A DNA stretch of 64,000 bases, from the NCBI GenBank assembly GCA_021904315.1, contig CM038919.1, positions 14,873,666 to 14,937,665 on the forward strand. The letters are read 5' to 3'. Below are positions 23,728 through 35,410 of the stretch, in pieces. Under the pieces are notes generated by a model, which had not been told where the DNA came from, searched no databases, and was given only the letters and a program-made list of their open reading frames with translations. Source of the DNA: Sphagnum magellanicum. Its lineage: Eukaryota > Streptophyta > Sphagnopsida > Sphagnales > Sphagnaceae. The position numbers were made by a program, and so were the translations under genes. Each line of letters opens with the position of its first letter. The stretch's first letter is position 1.

Positions 23728-24142
23728 ATGGCGGATGATGTCGTTATGCCTTCGAATCTTCTAGTTGCACCAGTAGAACAGGAAAAGCTTGAAGAAATAC
23801 CGCTCGACGTGATTGTTTCTCAATGGCCGCGCGAAGAAGAATCGCCCAAGCGAGTGGTGCGCACTCGAGTCGATCATTCGGCATGGGATCGTTAATTGTC
23901 TCTTAACCCACATGTTTTAGCAATCTATTTAAAATTCGTTCGTGCTCGTGGAGCCGCGCCAGAAAGGTTTGAAGAGTGTTAATGTGAAGATGATGATGTC
24001 CGCTTTCATTGGCGAACGTGGGTTCCCGATGATGGCCATTATCGTTGGTTACGAGGGCCAATCAACCCCCTTTCCATGGAGCACCGAGTCGAGTACCTCG
24101 CTCACACCATTCGTCGCATTCTAGATTTTTTGCAATTGTGAT
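23728..24142 (+). pseudogene. Coding-like frame interrupted by two TAA codons
   Basis: From the ATG at 23728 one frame runs without frameshift to a TGA at 24140-24142, about 137 codons, broken only by TAA at 23893-23895 and TAA at 23986-23988. Codon use is CpG- and GC-rich, unlike the neighbours. The first 55 residues (MADDVVMPSNLLVAPVEQ onward, acidic) lead to VRTRVDHSAWDR. After the first stop come LNPHVLAIYLKFVRARGAAP and, after the second, a Trp-rich part with HWRTWVPDDG, RWLRGPINPLSMEHRVEYL and a final helix. Absence of frameshifts over about 400 bp argues that this was recently coding. Both stops are one base from CAA (Gln). I do not recognise the family; it could be a retroelement gag-like protein or a host gene exon. 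Confidence 0.55.
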
Positions 24143-24700
24143 CTATTTTTTAAGTCGGTTATAAAGTTGTAATTCACCTGAGGCTATTTAGGCGGAAATG
24201 TTAATACTTAAGTTTGAATTGATTCTATTTAAAAGTCTGATAGAAGTGAAACTAAATAAAAATGTATTAGGACTACATCCTAAAAATCTTACAAATACAT
24301 CATTAGTGCTTGAAGATTCTTCTACAAACTAACTTAACCTTGTCACAGCGAAAGGCTATTATTAATTATGGGCTTGTATTCCCTATATATCAATAAATCA
24401 CATCTATTTCTACATCCCCTTTCCCTTCTCTACAACATAAAAGGGATAATGTACTTTAAAAGGTTTACTAGGTGCTTAACTGATTAAGCGCTACATCAAC
24501 TGAAATAAAGAAGTACTATATGCCTAGAAATATCACAAAAGTTGATTCAACTATTAATAATCATTACTTAGAGGCTTATAAGCATTCAAATCATTAATAC
24601 TAAAGAAAATTATGGAACTAAAGCTTAACTAATTGTTGAACTATAATCCATGGCTGACATATGCCATAGGAGGTTCTACATCTTGAAAATAACGACTGAA
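24143..24700. other. AT-rich DNA, no gene seen
   Basis: No recognisable frame or repeat. It could be the 3' part of whatever unit the frame at 23728-24142 belonged to. Confidence 0.35.
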
Positions 24701-24714
24701 ATGTAAAAAAACTA

Positions 24715-25045
24715 TTAAAGCCAAGATGTTACTTCTTCATCAATTGATGTAACTAAAGGGACTATTTCTTTAGTTGAGCCATTTCTTTTCTTTTTCTCTG
24801 TTACTTTGAATTTGTCCACATAAAACTACTCCCATGCCTTCTAGGAGTTCTAGCCTTCACACTGTAGTTTCCTTTCTTGGCATTGACAAGTGATTGTATG
24901 AATGGGAGTTACCTATTTTATTAACATCACTATTTGTAGTTGTAAAATTTTGAGTTTCACTGGTTGTTTCGATGATTTGCAGATAGTAGTTCTCTCGCAA
25001 GAAACCATGGACTAAATGTTGTTGAGAATATGGATAGTTTTTCAA
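24715..25045 (-). pseudogene. Minus-strand coding-like fragment, function unknown
   Basis: Reading down from 25045, a frame begins with MKNYPYSQQHLVHGFLREN and continues with polar, protein-like residues to VNKIG, followed by a donor-like GTAACTCC. Further down, about 24885-24715, coding-like text resumes (NYSVKARTPRRHGSS, then after an apparent frameshift VDKFKVTEKKKRNGSTKEI). The basic, Ser/Thr-rich character resembles the fragment at 17908-18825 on the same strand, so both could be exons of one lost gene with long introns. No domain recognised. Confidence 0.3.
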
Positions 25046-26780
25046 CTTATAACTCTATCAAATAATTACAATGAGATAATTATTTTTTACTGTCCATCTT
25101 TTTCCACTATTTCATATAAAACCTGGGTGAACATAATCATGAATAAACCATTGAAAACTTATTGCAAATAATTGAGTGGAATAAAATCAATATTTTAACT
25201 AAGGACATTTTAGCGGGTAGTGAAATTATGTCATCCTTTAAACCTTGAAACCTAAACCCTACACCTTAGATATGTCATTTTTGTGGCTTTCAAATCACCA
25301 AATCTAAGGAAAGATATTTTATATCATGAGATTTGTAGAGATTTGAATTTTGATGCAAGTAGAGATTTAAAAGGATGATAAAAGGATCATATTTGGGCAA
25401 TTTGTCATTTGAATTATTGCCATTTTTTTCCATAACCTTATGGTTGACAACCTCTTTGCCTCCAAACAAGAAAAAAAGAAGGATTGAACTAAAAGGAAAC
25501 CTATTTGAAAGAATTCACAATATTTTTACATTGGTGTAATTCATTAACGAAAAAATATGATTTTATCAACCTTCTTGTGTCTAATAAATGTTTTAATTGT
25601 TCTTTGAAATAATTAGAGGATAATCCTTTGTGGCTAGTAATAAGTAGTTTTGGTTTTAGCATTTTTTTCCTCTTTGTGCGTAAGCTTGTAGGATAGAAAG
25701 ATAAGTTGGTTTGAACCACTATCTTCTTTCCCAGTTTTGCAATACGACATTGGGAGCCTTCAATAGGAGGTTTTTATATCAGATTTAAATATTTGTGGTT
25801 TTCATTTGACTACTCTATGACTTTCTAGAGGAGCATTGAGTGAAAAGATGACAACTTCACACATTTACCCCTTGCTTGTTTGGCATATTCTTTGGAAAAC
25901 TTCATAAATTTTCCTTCAAGGAAAATCACATATGATTTTTAGATTTTTCGAATAAATGCTTATTTCTAAATCTAGATTCCTACATCAATGAATACTTAGA
26001 TAAATGTAAAAATGTAGGAAAATAAGTGATTTCTTGTTAAGAAATTTATTTTAAATTTTGACATAGATAAGTGCCTCTTTATTTCCTCCATACTCATTAG
26101 CTACCAATGGGTTGGTACAAGGTTTTTTTTCCAATGTAGGGTTTCAGATAGTGTATGAATTTTGAAAAAACCATCCTCGTTAGTATTTAGGTATTTTATG
26201 AAAGAGATATGTAGTGAAATTTTTTTCCTTCAATAAACTAGGATGGTCTTGATGATAGAATTAGTGAACTCCCACTTAATAGTAGAAATTTATTCGTATA
26301 AACATTTGTAATAAACTTTGGAAAAATGAAATTGTTAGAGCTACTAATTCAATCTTGTTGTTTATATGGACCTCAATGTTCACGCATTTATTTTGGGCTT
26401 ACAAAAGAAACTAGGTATGCTTAATTCCATAGGGCATATATTTTGACATGGAGTTCTAGCCTACACTAAGCTCAGTTAATTGGCTTGGTACATTGCGCAC
26501 AATGGAGGTCTATTTATGAGTGGTCTTTTCATTTATCTTGGTACTAAATTTGATGCTTCTTCCAATGGTTTTCATTTAGTTCAATTGTGTACACTCCCAT
26601 GTTTGACAGTTGTTTTATTGGCTTGTTTCAAGCACATCCATTGATATGAATGTTCTTTCGAAAATTCCAAATGTTAACTAAAATATTTGTCTGAAGACAT
26701 TTTATCCCTGAAAGGTTTCTAGACATGTTCTGTCATGACATTGCTTTGTGTGGTTGTGAAAATGGTTCTTTCTTACAAGT
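25046..26780. other. AT-rich DNA, no gene seen
   Basis: Short chance frames only. No transposon ends or tandem repeats recognised before the CACTA element that starts at 26781. Confidence 0.5.
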
Positions 26781-29110
26781 CACTAGTAGAAAATGGCCAT
26801 TTTGTAATTGGTCCTTGCAACTAATTTTTAGTTGCAAACGACATTTGCAATTAAAATCCTAATAATCGCATTGGACAAGTCGCATTGACACTAATAACAA
26901 ATGATAATGAATTTTGGATGAAAGAAAAAATTAATGAAATACACTTTCATCCTTTGACTAGTCATATACGTATTGTTGCTTGCAACTAGGATGCAACTTT
27001 TTTGGTGAACAATGGGAACAAGTTATGTGTTGCCACATGTCCCAACTTTTAATAATTAAAAATATTTATTATTATTATTTTGAAATAATTTAAAACATTT
27101 AATTTCTATGTTTGGATGGTTTAGATTGTGACACATGGTGCAATAGAAATTTGTCACATGGCATATTAATTGAATTTGTCCAAATTAAATTTAAATCAAT
27201 ATTTAGGTATGTAGGTTGAACTAGGTACCTACCTACCTAGGCCAAATACCTACTTAGGTAGGTAGGTAGGTAGAAAAGTAGGTAGGTAAGTTAGGGAAAT
27301 AGGTAGTTAGGTGTAAGTACATGAATATTTATATTTTATTTTGGGTTAAGCCATTTTTATTGGCTCATCCCATATGCCCATGTTTTAAAATATGAAAATG
27401 TCAAACAAAACACATTGTTCATATGTTTTTCAAGATGAGAATGAAAGCCAAAACATATGGGATAAACTTTTTAATTGCAAGTCGTTTGCGGTTAAACATT
27501 TTTAGTCACAAACAACTTGCAACTAAAAAGTTCACCCCATATGTTTTGGCTTTCATTCTCATCTTGAAAAGTATGTAATTAAATAGGTAAGTGACAACTA
27601 ACTAACTAATTAATGAACTAACTAATGAACTAGTAAATCAACTAATTAATTGATAAAATTAATAATTATTAAATGAATAAAATATAGATAACTTAATAAT
27701 AAACTTGCTAATTAATTAATTATCAACTAAATTAAAAACTACCTAATTATTTATAGTAATAATCATCAAATATTATGATTACTCAATTGATTATATTATT
27801 AGTTATTATTAAAAATTACTTAATTTATTAGCTAGATAAATAGTAATAATACTTAATTTTAATTATATATTAATTATAATGATCTATCAACCAGTTTAAT
27901 TAACTAATAATTGGTTAATATTTTAACAATTAGCTAATTATTAATAACTAATTAATTAATATTTTGTAACCAAATAAATTAATATAATAATTGAAATATT
28001 CAGTAGCGAATAATTATGAACTATTAATTATAAATATTGAGTACTAATTTTTTTCTATTTAATAATATAACTAAAACCTAGCCTAGGTTAATTATTTTAT
28101 TATAATTATTCCCACTATTATTTTCATTTTAATAGTTAATAATAAATATAAATGTAGATATTTAATAGTAAAAATAAAATTAATTCAATTTTTATTGTAG
28201 CTAATTGGTAACCAAGGTTAACTATTTTATTTTTATTATTCATATTATTACTTCACTCATTATCTTTCATAATTTATTACCTATAATAATAATAATATAA
28301 TTTGTAGCTAACCTAGATTAATTATTTAATTATTATTATAATTATTATATATGATTATGTCACTTGTTAGAGCTATTATGATTTATTATAATTAATGTTT
28401 TATTGTAATAAATAAAAATAATTTTTAATAAGTACATAAGTCATTTGAAAATATTTATAATTTAATAATAATATATTATATTTTTAGTAATTATTTCAGT
28501 AATTTTAAAATTATTTTCCTATCATTTTAATATCATCATCATTATGATCATTATTTCGTAAAATAGTATTATTTTTAAAAAATTAATCAAAGATAATTTT
28601 GAAATTTAGTTTTTTATTGCATTAATTAATATAAATACATAATATAACATTAATATAAATAATAGTAAATTTTATTTGTAATAATTTTAAGAGTTATAAT
28701 AAGATGGTGTGGATAAACTTGTAATATGGGCACAATATATTTGGTAAATATCTTACATAAAATTTTAATACACTCAACATATACACTAATTAGTGGAACC
28801 ATAATATCGAGGCCATTTATGCTAATAATAATACTTGAATACACATGTAATATGGTTGTTCATATACATTCAAAATATACATTTATAGATCCTAATACAC
28901 CCAACTATATTCCTTAAAATTCACAAAATACACTTTTGTATATTCATAGGGTTGTAACTAAATTGGTCAAGTTTGCAACTAATTGGACATAAATTGTTTT
29001 TTTAAGATGAAAACTTAACTAAATGTTGTTCACATGTAAGGATGAACATCAAAATAGTCACAAACTAGTTGCAAATAGAATGATTACATTTTGGCCAATT
29101 TCTATTAGTG
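26781..29110. mobile_element. Complete non-autonomous CACTA element
   Basis: Begins CACTAGTAGAAAATGGCC and ends with the near reverse complement (GGCCAATTTCTATTAGTG). The terminal inverted repeats match over about 45 bp with a few differences. The flanking triplets are AGT and AAT, a nearly matching 3-bp target duplication. The interior is very AT-rich, holds a GTAGG tract (27200-27310) and a long hairpin (27427-27570), and contains no transposase frame. Subterminal TTGCAACTA motifs are typical of CACTA elements. It would depend on an autonomous relative elsewhere. Confidence 0.8.
27427..27570. repeat. Long hairpin with about 68-bp arms inside the CACTA element
   Basis: The left arm begins TTTTCAAGATGAGAATGAAA and the right arm ends with its exact reverse complement. 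The first 35 bp of the stem pair perfectly; the rest has about six mismatches, around a loop of about 10 bases. Transcription would give a fold-back RNA suitable for Dicer-like processing. Confidence 0.85.
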
Positions 29111-29620
29111 AATGAACTTTGTTTATTTCTAGATTTTTATTCCTTTTGTCAAATGAAAAATCCGTTTCATGCATTGGTTTCCATGTTTTAAGGCTAGGTA
29201 GAGACTTCTCTTCTAGGTTTAAGTAGACCACATTTCCACTATTGTGCTTATGTTTTCTCTCTTTTAGTTCTTCTTTACATTGTTTATGTTTTTCATTTCA
29301 ATTGCTTATTAATTGGAAAGTGTATCCCTTGAACTATTCTTGGTTTTGATTATATGCATGTCCCATTTTTTTGTGAATTAACAAATCTTTTGTGTTTTGT
29401 CTATTGTGTGTCAATTGCTTTACTTCAACTTTCCTCAAGTAAAGTGGTTTTTTAAACTCAACTATTGTTTGTGATCATTTCTTTTTTGTTCTCTACTTCT
29501 TTTCTTCTATCCTTGTTCCAGTAGGTTATGTGGTTTTCCCTCTTTTTTACAATCTATATTTTGGATGGCAACTTTTCACTTATATGGGAGGTTTGATCTT
29601 ACCATTTTGATCGGTGAGTC
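29111..29620. other. T-rich DNA, no gene seen
   Basis: Lies between the CACTA element and the truncated gypsy element. Mostly T-rich on the plus strand. No LTR or coding signal; the start of gypsy homology near 29620 is abrupt, so the retroelement is truncated at its 5' side. Confidence 0.5.
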
Positions 29621-29621
29621 A

Positions 29622-30790
29622 GGTGTCGCCAAAGTTACAAAAAAATGCTTTTGTTACTAAAATAATGCAAAAGAAAATATTTGATGTTGGATATTGGTGG
29701 CCAACTATGTACAAAGATGTGCATGATTAATGCAGATCTTGTGATGCATGTCAAAGAACAGGAGGATTAGTAATTCAAAGTCTTGCAAAGTTGATCTCAA
29801 GTATTCCAAAGAAACCATTTATGAAATGGGGACTTGATTTTGTGGGGCTAATTAAGCCAGTAAGAAGATATAGAGGAAACAAATATATTTCTGTTACCGC
29901 AGATTATGTTACCAAGTGGGTGGCAACAAGAACATTGAAAATTAATATTGTAATAGTCACAACAAAATTTTTGTATGAGTGCATATTAACCAGGTTTGGA
30001 TGTTTTTCGATTATAGTCACAGATCAGGGAGTTCATTTCATTAATGATGCCATCAAGTATTTGACAAATCATTTTATGTCAAAGCATGTGAGTTCTACAA
30101 GCTATTATCCCCAAGGGAATGGGCAGATTAAGTCTATTAACAAGGTATTTGAAACACTGTTGACCAAGTTAGTTAGTGAAAATATAATAGATTGGGATGA
30201 ACATTTTTCCACAATGTTATTTTCATATAGAACTACATACAAAATAACAATAGGGTTACACCATATCAATTAGTGTATGGATTACATCCATTGATGCCCA
30301 CATAATACATAGTGCCAATTGTTGTGGAAATGAAAGAGACAATATTTAAGTGAAAGTTTTAACTAACAATATTACAGATTTAGAAAAGTTGCAAGAGGCT
30401 AAAATGCAAGTTGCAGAAACTACAAGTATTCAATAGTGGAATAGAACATTATGGAGTCAACAAAATAATCCAAAAAAATAGTTCAATTTTGGGGATTATG
30501 TTTTGTGGTTTCCAAAAGGAAATAAGTCACACCTAGGGAAGTTTACTAGGAAATGGTTTGGATCGTACAAAGTATATAGTATGTGTTACCAAATAACACT
30601 ATGTTATTGGTGACAACTGAGAAGTGTGAAAGTAATCCTATGCTGGTCAATGTGAATAGCTCAAACCCTACAAATACATGGATTCTAAAGTTCAAAAACA
30701 AGAACAATAAATGCCAATATATTGGGAACACACTTACATGTGGACTTCAAGCGCAGGTGGAAAATGAAGATTCTGAAATATAAAAACCAC
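29622..30790 (+). pseudogene. Ty3/gypsy integrase region, inactivated
   Basis: Starts in the zinc-binding domain (GYWWPTMYKDVHD, then a stop at the next codon, then CRSCDACQRTGG). The integrase core is open at 29791-30273, with WGLDFVG carrying the first Asp and VTDQGVHF the second. Exactly 35 residues later, where the catalytic Glu is expected after GNGQ, the codon is AAG (Lys). A frameshift near 30258 then breaks the frame; the family's next segment continues in another frame to about 30340. Further remnants with LWFPKGNKSHLGKFT and, at 30583, LPNNTMLLVTTE represent the C-terminal tail. Stops, frameshifts and the Glu-to-Lys change mean no active enzyme. Reverse transcriptase, protease and gag are absent upstream, so the element is 5'-truncated. 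Confidence 0.9.
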
Positions 30791-33700
30791 AAATATGGAA
30801 AATGAAAATGAAGAACATATGAAAGATCATGTGGTCAACATAGTATTGATTTTGGAACCATAGATGACTAATAAATTCAAAGTAATAATTGCAGAAGTGA
30901 AGGATTTGGGATGTAAAGATCTGAAGATGATTCGTTAGGGGTATTGGCTGAATCAATAGAGGTATTTACCCAATGATTAGGGGAATTCACAAGATCATCA
31001 AATTTGGTGGTATAATTAACAAAAAAATCAGTACAATTAGTAAATGAGTTGACATAGTCAACAGATAAATGGGCATAGTTAGCAGAAGGTGTACAAGGTG
31101 AATGAGCTTGAGTTAATATAGTTAATGTAGGGAGAACAGGGATGTGGATTAATCAAAAGATGAAATTTGAGGTGTTCATTCATAATGATGGTGCGAAATG
31201 CTTCCACATGGCTATACAAGGGACACAAAAAGTGGTAGTGATGGGTCGTATTAATTTTGAGGATCATGCGTTAATTAAAAGATGATGAATAGGTAAGAAA
31301 AGGAAGGCAACAGGTGGGAAGCTCAAGGATGAAAAAAGTAGGGTAACCATTGGAAATTGTTTTTGTTTATTGTCAAAAGTTATGAGCATTCTTGAAGTTT
31401 TGGAATTCATAGAAACATGAATGCATAGAGTGTGATTGAAAAACTATAGAGAATAGCAAAGGAAAAAAAAGTGTATAAGGGTGAGCACAAATGAGAATAG
31501 GAGGAGGATGTAAAATTGTTGAAAAGAAAAGAAGTAGAAAAGGAGTTGCAAAGAACAAAGCGTGAAGGAGTGCTAAATATTTAGCCATTAGCTATAAGGT
31601 CATCATTGCATTCTTCATCATCTTCAGAATGTGTAGAAGGAAAAGTGTACAATGAGAAGATACAAATTGCACAGACAATAATTCATGATATAGATGAAAC
31701 TAAAACATTTGTAGTTGAGTTTTTGTGTAGAAGCAAAAGATGTTGGCATGCAAATGCATAGATAGGACTAAGAATTATTTCAGTGGATTCAGTGTTCATT
31801 GAAGAATCGAAGGAAGATGAAGATGTGGAACAACAATCTATGGAGACACATGCAATGCAAATGGACACATGGGAAGATGATGTTATTGAGGTGGAAGTAT
31901 ACCCACCCACGAAAGTGCAGGTGATGATAGAAGCACAGTTAAGGGTGATGGAAATCGAGATGTGTGAGTTAGATGTTGTAGTAAAGAGAAGACGTGCCTT
32001 CATGGACAAAGCTACACTTCTAAAAAAAGGTATTTGCATTCCAAATTGTAACCAATTCATGTGGATACAAACAAAAAAAAACTACAATAGGCATGTTGAG
32101 AGGATGGAGAAATGAAAGGATATCAATGAAGAAGAAGATTGGGCTTCTAAAGCAAGGCTTGTTCCTTTTTTTCTAATGAGTTAGGAAGCATTGATGTTTG
32201 ATGTCATGCTGGAAGTTTTGAACACATCTGTTATCAAGGGCACATATATCTACTTTGGGCATAAGCATAAGGTGTATGTCATTAGCAAACAACTGATTGT
32301 AGATGTCTTTGGAATATGTGTAAAAGGGTATGTAGAAGACTCGAATGGGTAAGTCAATAAGTCATTAACATTGCAAGCATTATAGAGTTGTAAAACTACA
32401 CCTACAAATTCTATAACAAATGCAAAGAATTTAGGTCTATCATACTTTTTTAGATATCTTGCAATCATATCTATGATTTATTAGAGAGAGAAGGTGACGT
32501 ATTTTAGTAACAAGAATGCCATTACATTGATGAGGGTAGAAAAGGGGCAAAAGGCAAATTGGGCACAAATTATATACAATACTTTGTGTAGTGAGCTAAA
32601 TTAGTGGTATAAGTATGTCAAGGAGAATATGGGGGATAAGGACACTTTCTAGTCCTCCTTGATACTTGTAAAAATCTTTCAATATATGTTTGTCCACTAG
32701 AAGGAAAATCCATAGAAACCATCAGCCGAGGTGAAGATAACTAGGGAAAAAATGAAAACAACATTGGAAAATAAAAAGAAGGTTGCAATAGAATCTCCAA
32801 GAAGTGTTCTAAGAGGAAGAACAAAGGTGAGGAAGGTGGAGCCTCAGGCTTAGGAGTTAAAAAGGAATAGGAGAGCATAAAAGTAAGGGCATAAAAGTGA
32901 TGAGGGGTAGAATGGCACCATCCATAGTGCCAACATTGGTACAAGTAGTACTAATAGTGGTACAAGTAATTAAACAGACTACAAAAGTACCACAAATGAC
33001 ATCTCCACAGGAGAAACAGTTGAAGGAGTAGAAGCAAAAAGTTAAGAATGAATATGACACAATGTTTCTAGAGGGTGAGGAACAGCTACACTTGGATAGG
33101 GATGTATATGAAGACTGGATGGACACCACTGGAAGTCCACAACATTTTCAACATTTACAACATCGTTTGCAGTAGCAACAACAATAAACACAAAAAGGTT
33201 TAAAGGCTACTAGACTATAGATGGAAAGATTGGTAACACAACCTTCTTTTGTTGTGTTCAGACCACCAAAACTACAAGTATTAGTTAGTAGACCAAGATT
33301 TGTAGAGGGACAATCATTTGAATTTGGGTTGGGGAGCAAATTGGTGCAGGAGATGGGATCATCTGCAAAAGGATCCAAAAATCCTACAACACAAATAAGT
33401 AAACCAAAGTTTATGGAAGAGGTAGTTGCAAAAGTAATGCAAGTAGATAAGGCAACTGAATCATTTTAGACCATGGTAATTATGAGTATGAATATGGGGA
33501 ATTTGAATTTGGAGGTGAATAGTCTGAAAAACAGTTTGGTTACAGAGGAGAAGGAAAAGGTAATATTATAAATGGAATTAGATAAAAAGGGACTTTCAAA
33601 AGGAGTATAAACATAACATAGAAATCTTAAGGAAGAACATGGTAGAAAATGAACAGAAGATTAAAACATTCATATAGAAAATACAAGATGAAAATAAATA

Positions 33701-34785
33701 GTTCAAGGTTAGCACAACACGGATGAAGTCACAAGTTAAAAATTGCGGGATTTGAAGCAAAAGGCTGAAGCTTAGGAAACCATAGAGAGAAAGTGGTCAA
33801 AGGCATTATTTTTTTACAAGTAACAATAGAAGGCTTTGGGTAGTTAAATGGAAGCATTAATTGAAGAAAAGAAAGAAAAGGAGAAAGTTTTGATAGATTT
33901 GGAATTGGTGAATTTGAAGAATGCATCTCTGTTGAATTTTGAAGAGCTTATAAGAAAGATAACAAAACAAAAAAAAGGAAAGTTGGTGGAGGAAAAGAAG
34001 GAATATTAGAAGAATTTGTAACAACTGCAAGCATAATTGGAGATTGCACATGAAAAAAAAAAGAGTCTAGACCCAGTTGGAGTTAAGAAAAGGTTCGAGG
34101 ATTATGAACAAATGCTACAGTATTATACTCTAATGAAGACAAAGAACAAGATGGAGGATTTTGAACAGAATCTGAGGAATGGTGGGAGGTTGCAAAAGAG
34201 TATTTTGCAAAGGAGTTGGAGAAGAATCTAACTCATCATAAAGTTGATAAAAGAAATTTGAGGTACAAGTTGGAAATTTATCAAAATAATTTTCCAAATT
34301 TTGTCTATGGCAATCCAACAAGTACAGAGGCATTGGACAAGGATGAGGAGGTTTAAGTAGGGCCCGATGGAACAACTCAAGAGGAGGAAGTGCAAACTAA
34401 GGAACCATAGAACCTAAAAGGAAAAATAATTCAAAAGGAGGAAGTACAAATAGAAAAACCATAAGACCTCAGATGAGGGGGCCAAGAATAGAAAGAACCA
34501 TAGAAAACTCAAGAACAAGAGCAGGTGGAGACTATTCCAATAACATAAGAAAAGGTATCCAAGATACATCCCTTGGAAATAGAACCACAAACTAAGTTAG
34601 TGGAGAAGGAGGTTAAAATTACACAGCCATAGGTGGGTATAAAAACACTAATTGTTGAATAAGTCGAAACTACAGAAACTATAGTGAAGGCAATAGATGA
34701 CTAGAAGATTGCAAAATGCTTTCATTTCATTTTCTATCATTTCACAAGGATTTTGGGGACAAAATTCAAAGTATAGAGGGGGTAA
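30791..34785 (+). pseudogene. Extra ORF region downstream of gypsy integrase, decayed
   Basis: About 4 kb between integrase and the LTR. Readable pieces in changing frames include an acidic segment at 31783-32115 (ESKEDEDVEQQSM), a segment near 32220-32340 (NTSVIKGTYIYFGHKHKVYV), a piece at 33221-33469 (PFEFGLG-like motif QSFEFGLGSKLVQEMGSS), and a long charged, coiled-coil-like part to about 34375 (Lys/Glu-rich with VKKRFEDYEQMLQYYT). Many in-frame stops are TAG or TAA at places where Gln would suit. The same unit recurs at 59715-61571. Its position after integrase suggests an additional ORF of this retrotransposon lineage; function unknown. Confidence 0.7.
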
Positions 34786-35410
34786 TGTTAAAGGGGTAGG
34801 ATGATTACACGGTTTGGATGAACAACGCATTTAGGATAGGGACTATTCATGGAACATTGTAGGTTTAAATTTTGAATTCTTGTTGGTTTTGAATCATGAT
34901 GATGTGACTTGGGACTACCTAAAAAGAAGAGTTTTGGGGAAAAGGAATTCATTCTTAGACATAGTTTTAGGAGAATAAAAATAGTTATAAGTACTTTGTA
35001 GTTAAAAACCACAGGTTTTGTTTTTGATATATCATAAATTTTATTTTGCTGTTTTGATTTCATTTCAACAAAAAATGGAATTTTGCTATAATTATAATGG
35101 AATTTTTAGTAAAATAGGTAAGTACATACTTCTATAGTGATTTCCATATCCATATTGTTGTGTGAACTTTCTATAGTATCAAAAATGTAATGTAATGAAT
35201 TGTAATCTTGTCTTTGGATTTTTTAAAATTGTATTTTGAACTACAAATTTTGGTTATATGAAATAACCATGAATCTGGAGTTTTAATGAATTACAAAGTC
35301 AAATTTAATTAAAATTACAGCAAAAATTATGAATGTGTGCATATTGTAGTGCAAATCTGTTGTTACAGTAGTATGGAATAATTTTGCAACAATTAAATTC
35401 ACTTCTACCA
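34786..35410 (+). mobile_element. LTR (start clear, end uncertain) of the gypsy element
   Basis: A polypurine-like AGAGGGGGTAA precedes TGTTAAAGGGGTAGGATGA, a normal LTR start. The same junction and about 620 bp that follow recur at 61572-62195 on the same strand. The true 3' end may be further on; homology between the two copies fades at about 35405. No 5' LTR was found. Confidence 0.65.

Noticed and set aside
23728-24142. Organellar insert with RNA-edited stop codons
   Set aside because: U-to-C editing of stops is known for organelles of hornworts and ferns, but neither the protein nor the flanks look organellar; decay by deamination is simpler.
28650-28917. Overlapping 60-codon frames in both directions at 28.7 kb
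   Set aside because: They lie inside the AT-rich interior of the non-autonomous CACTA element and look random.
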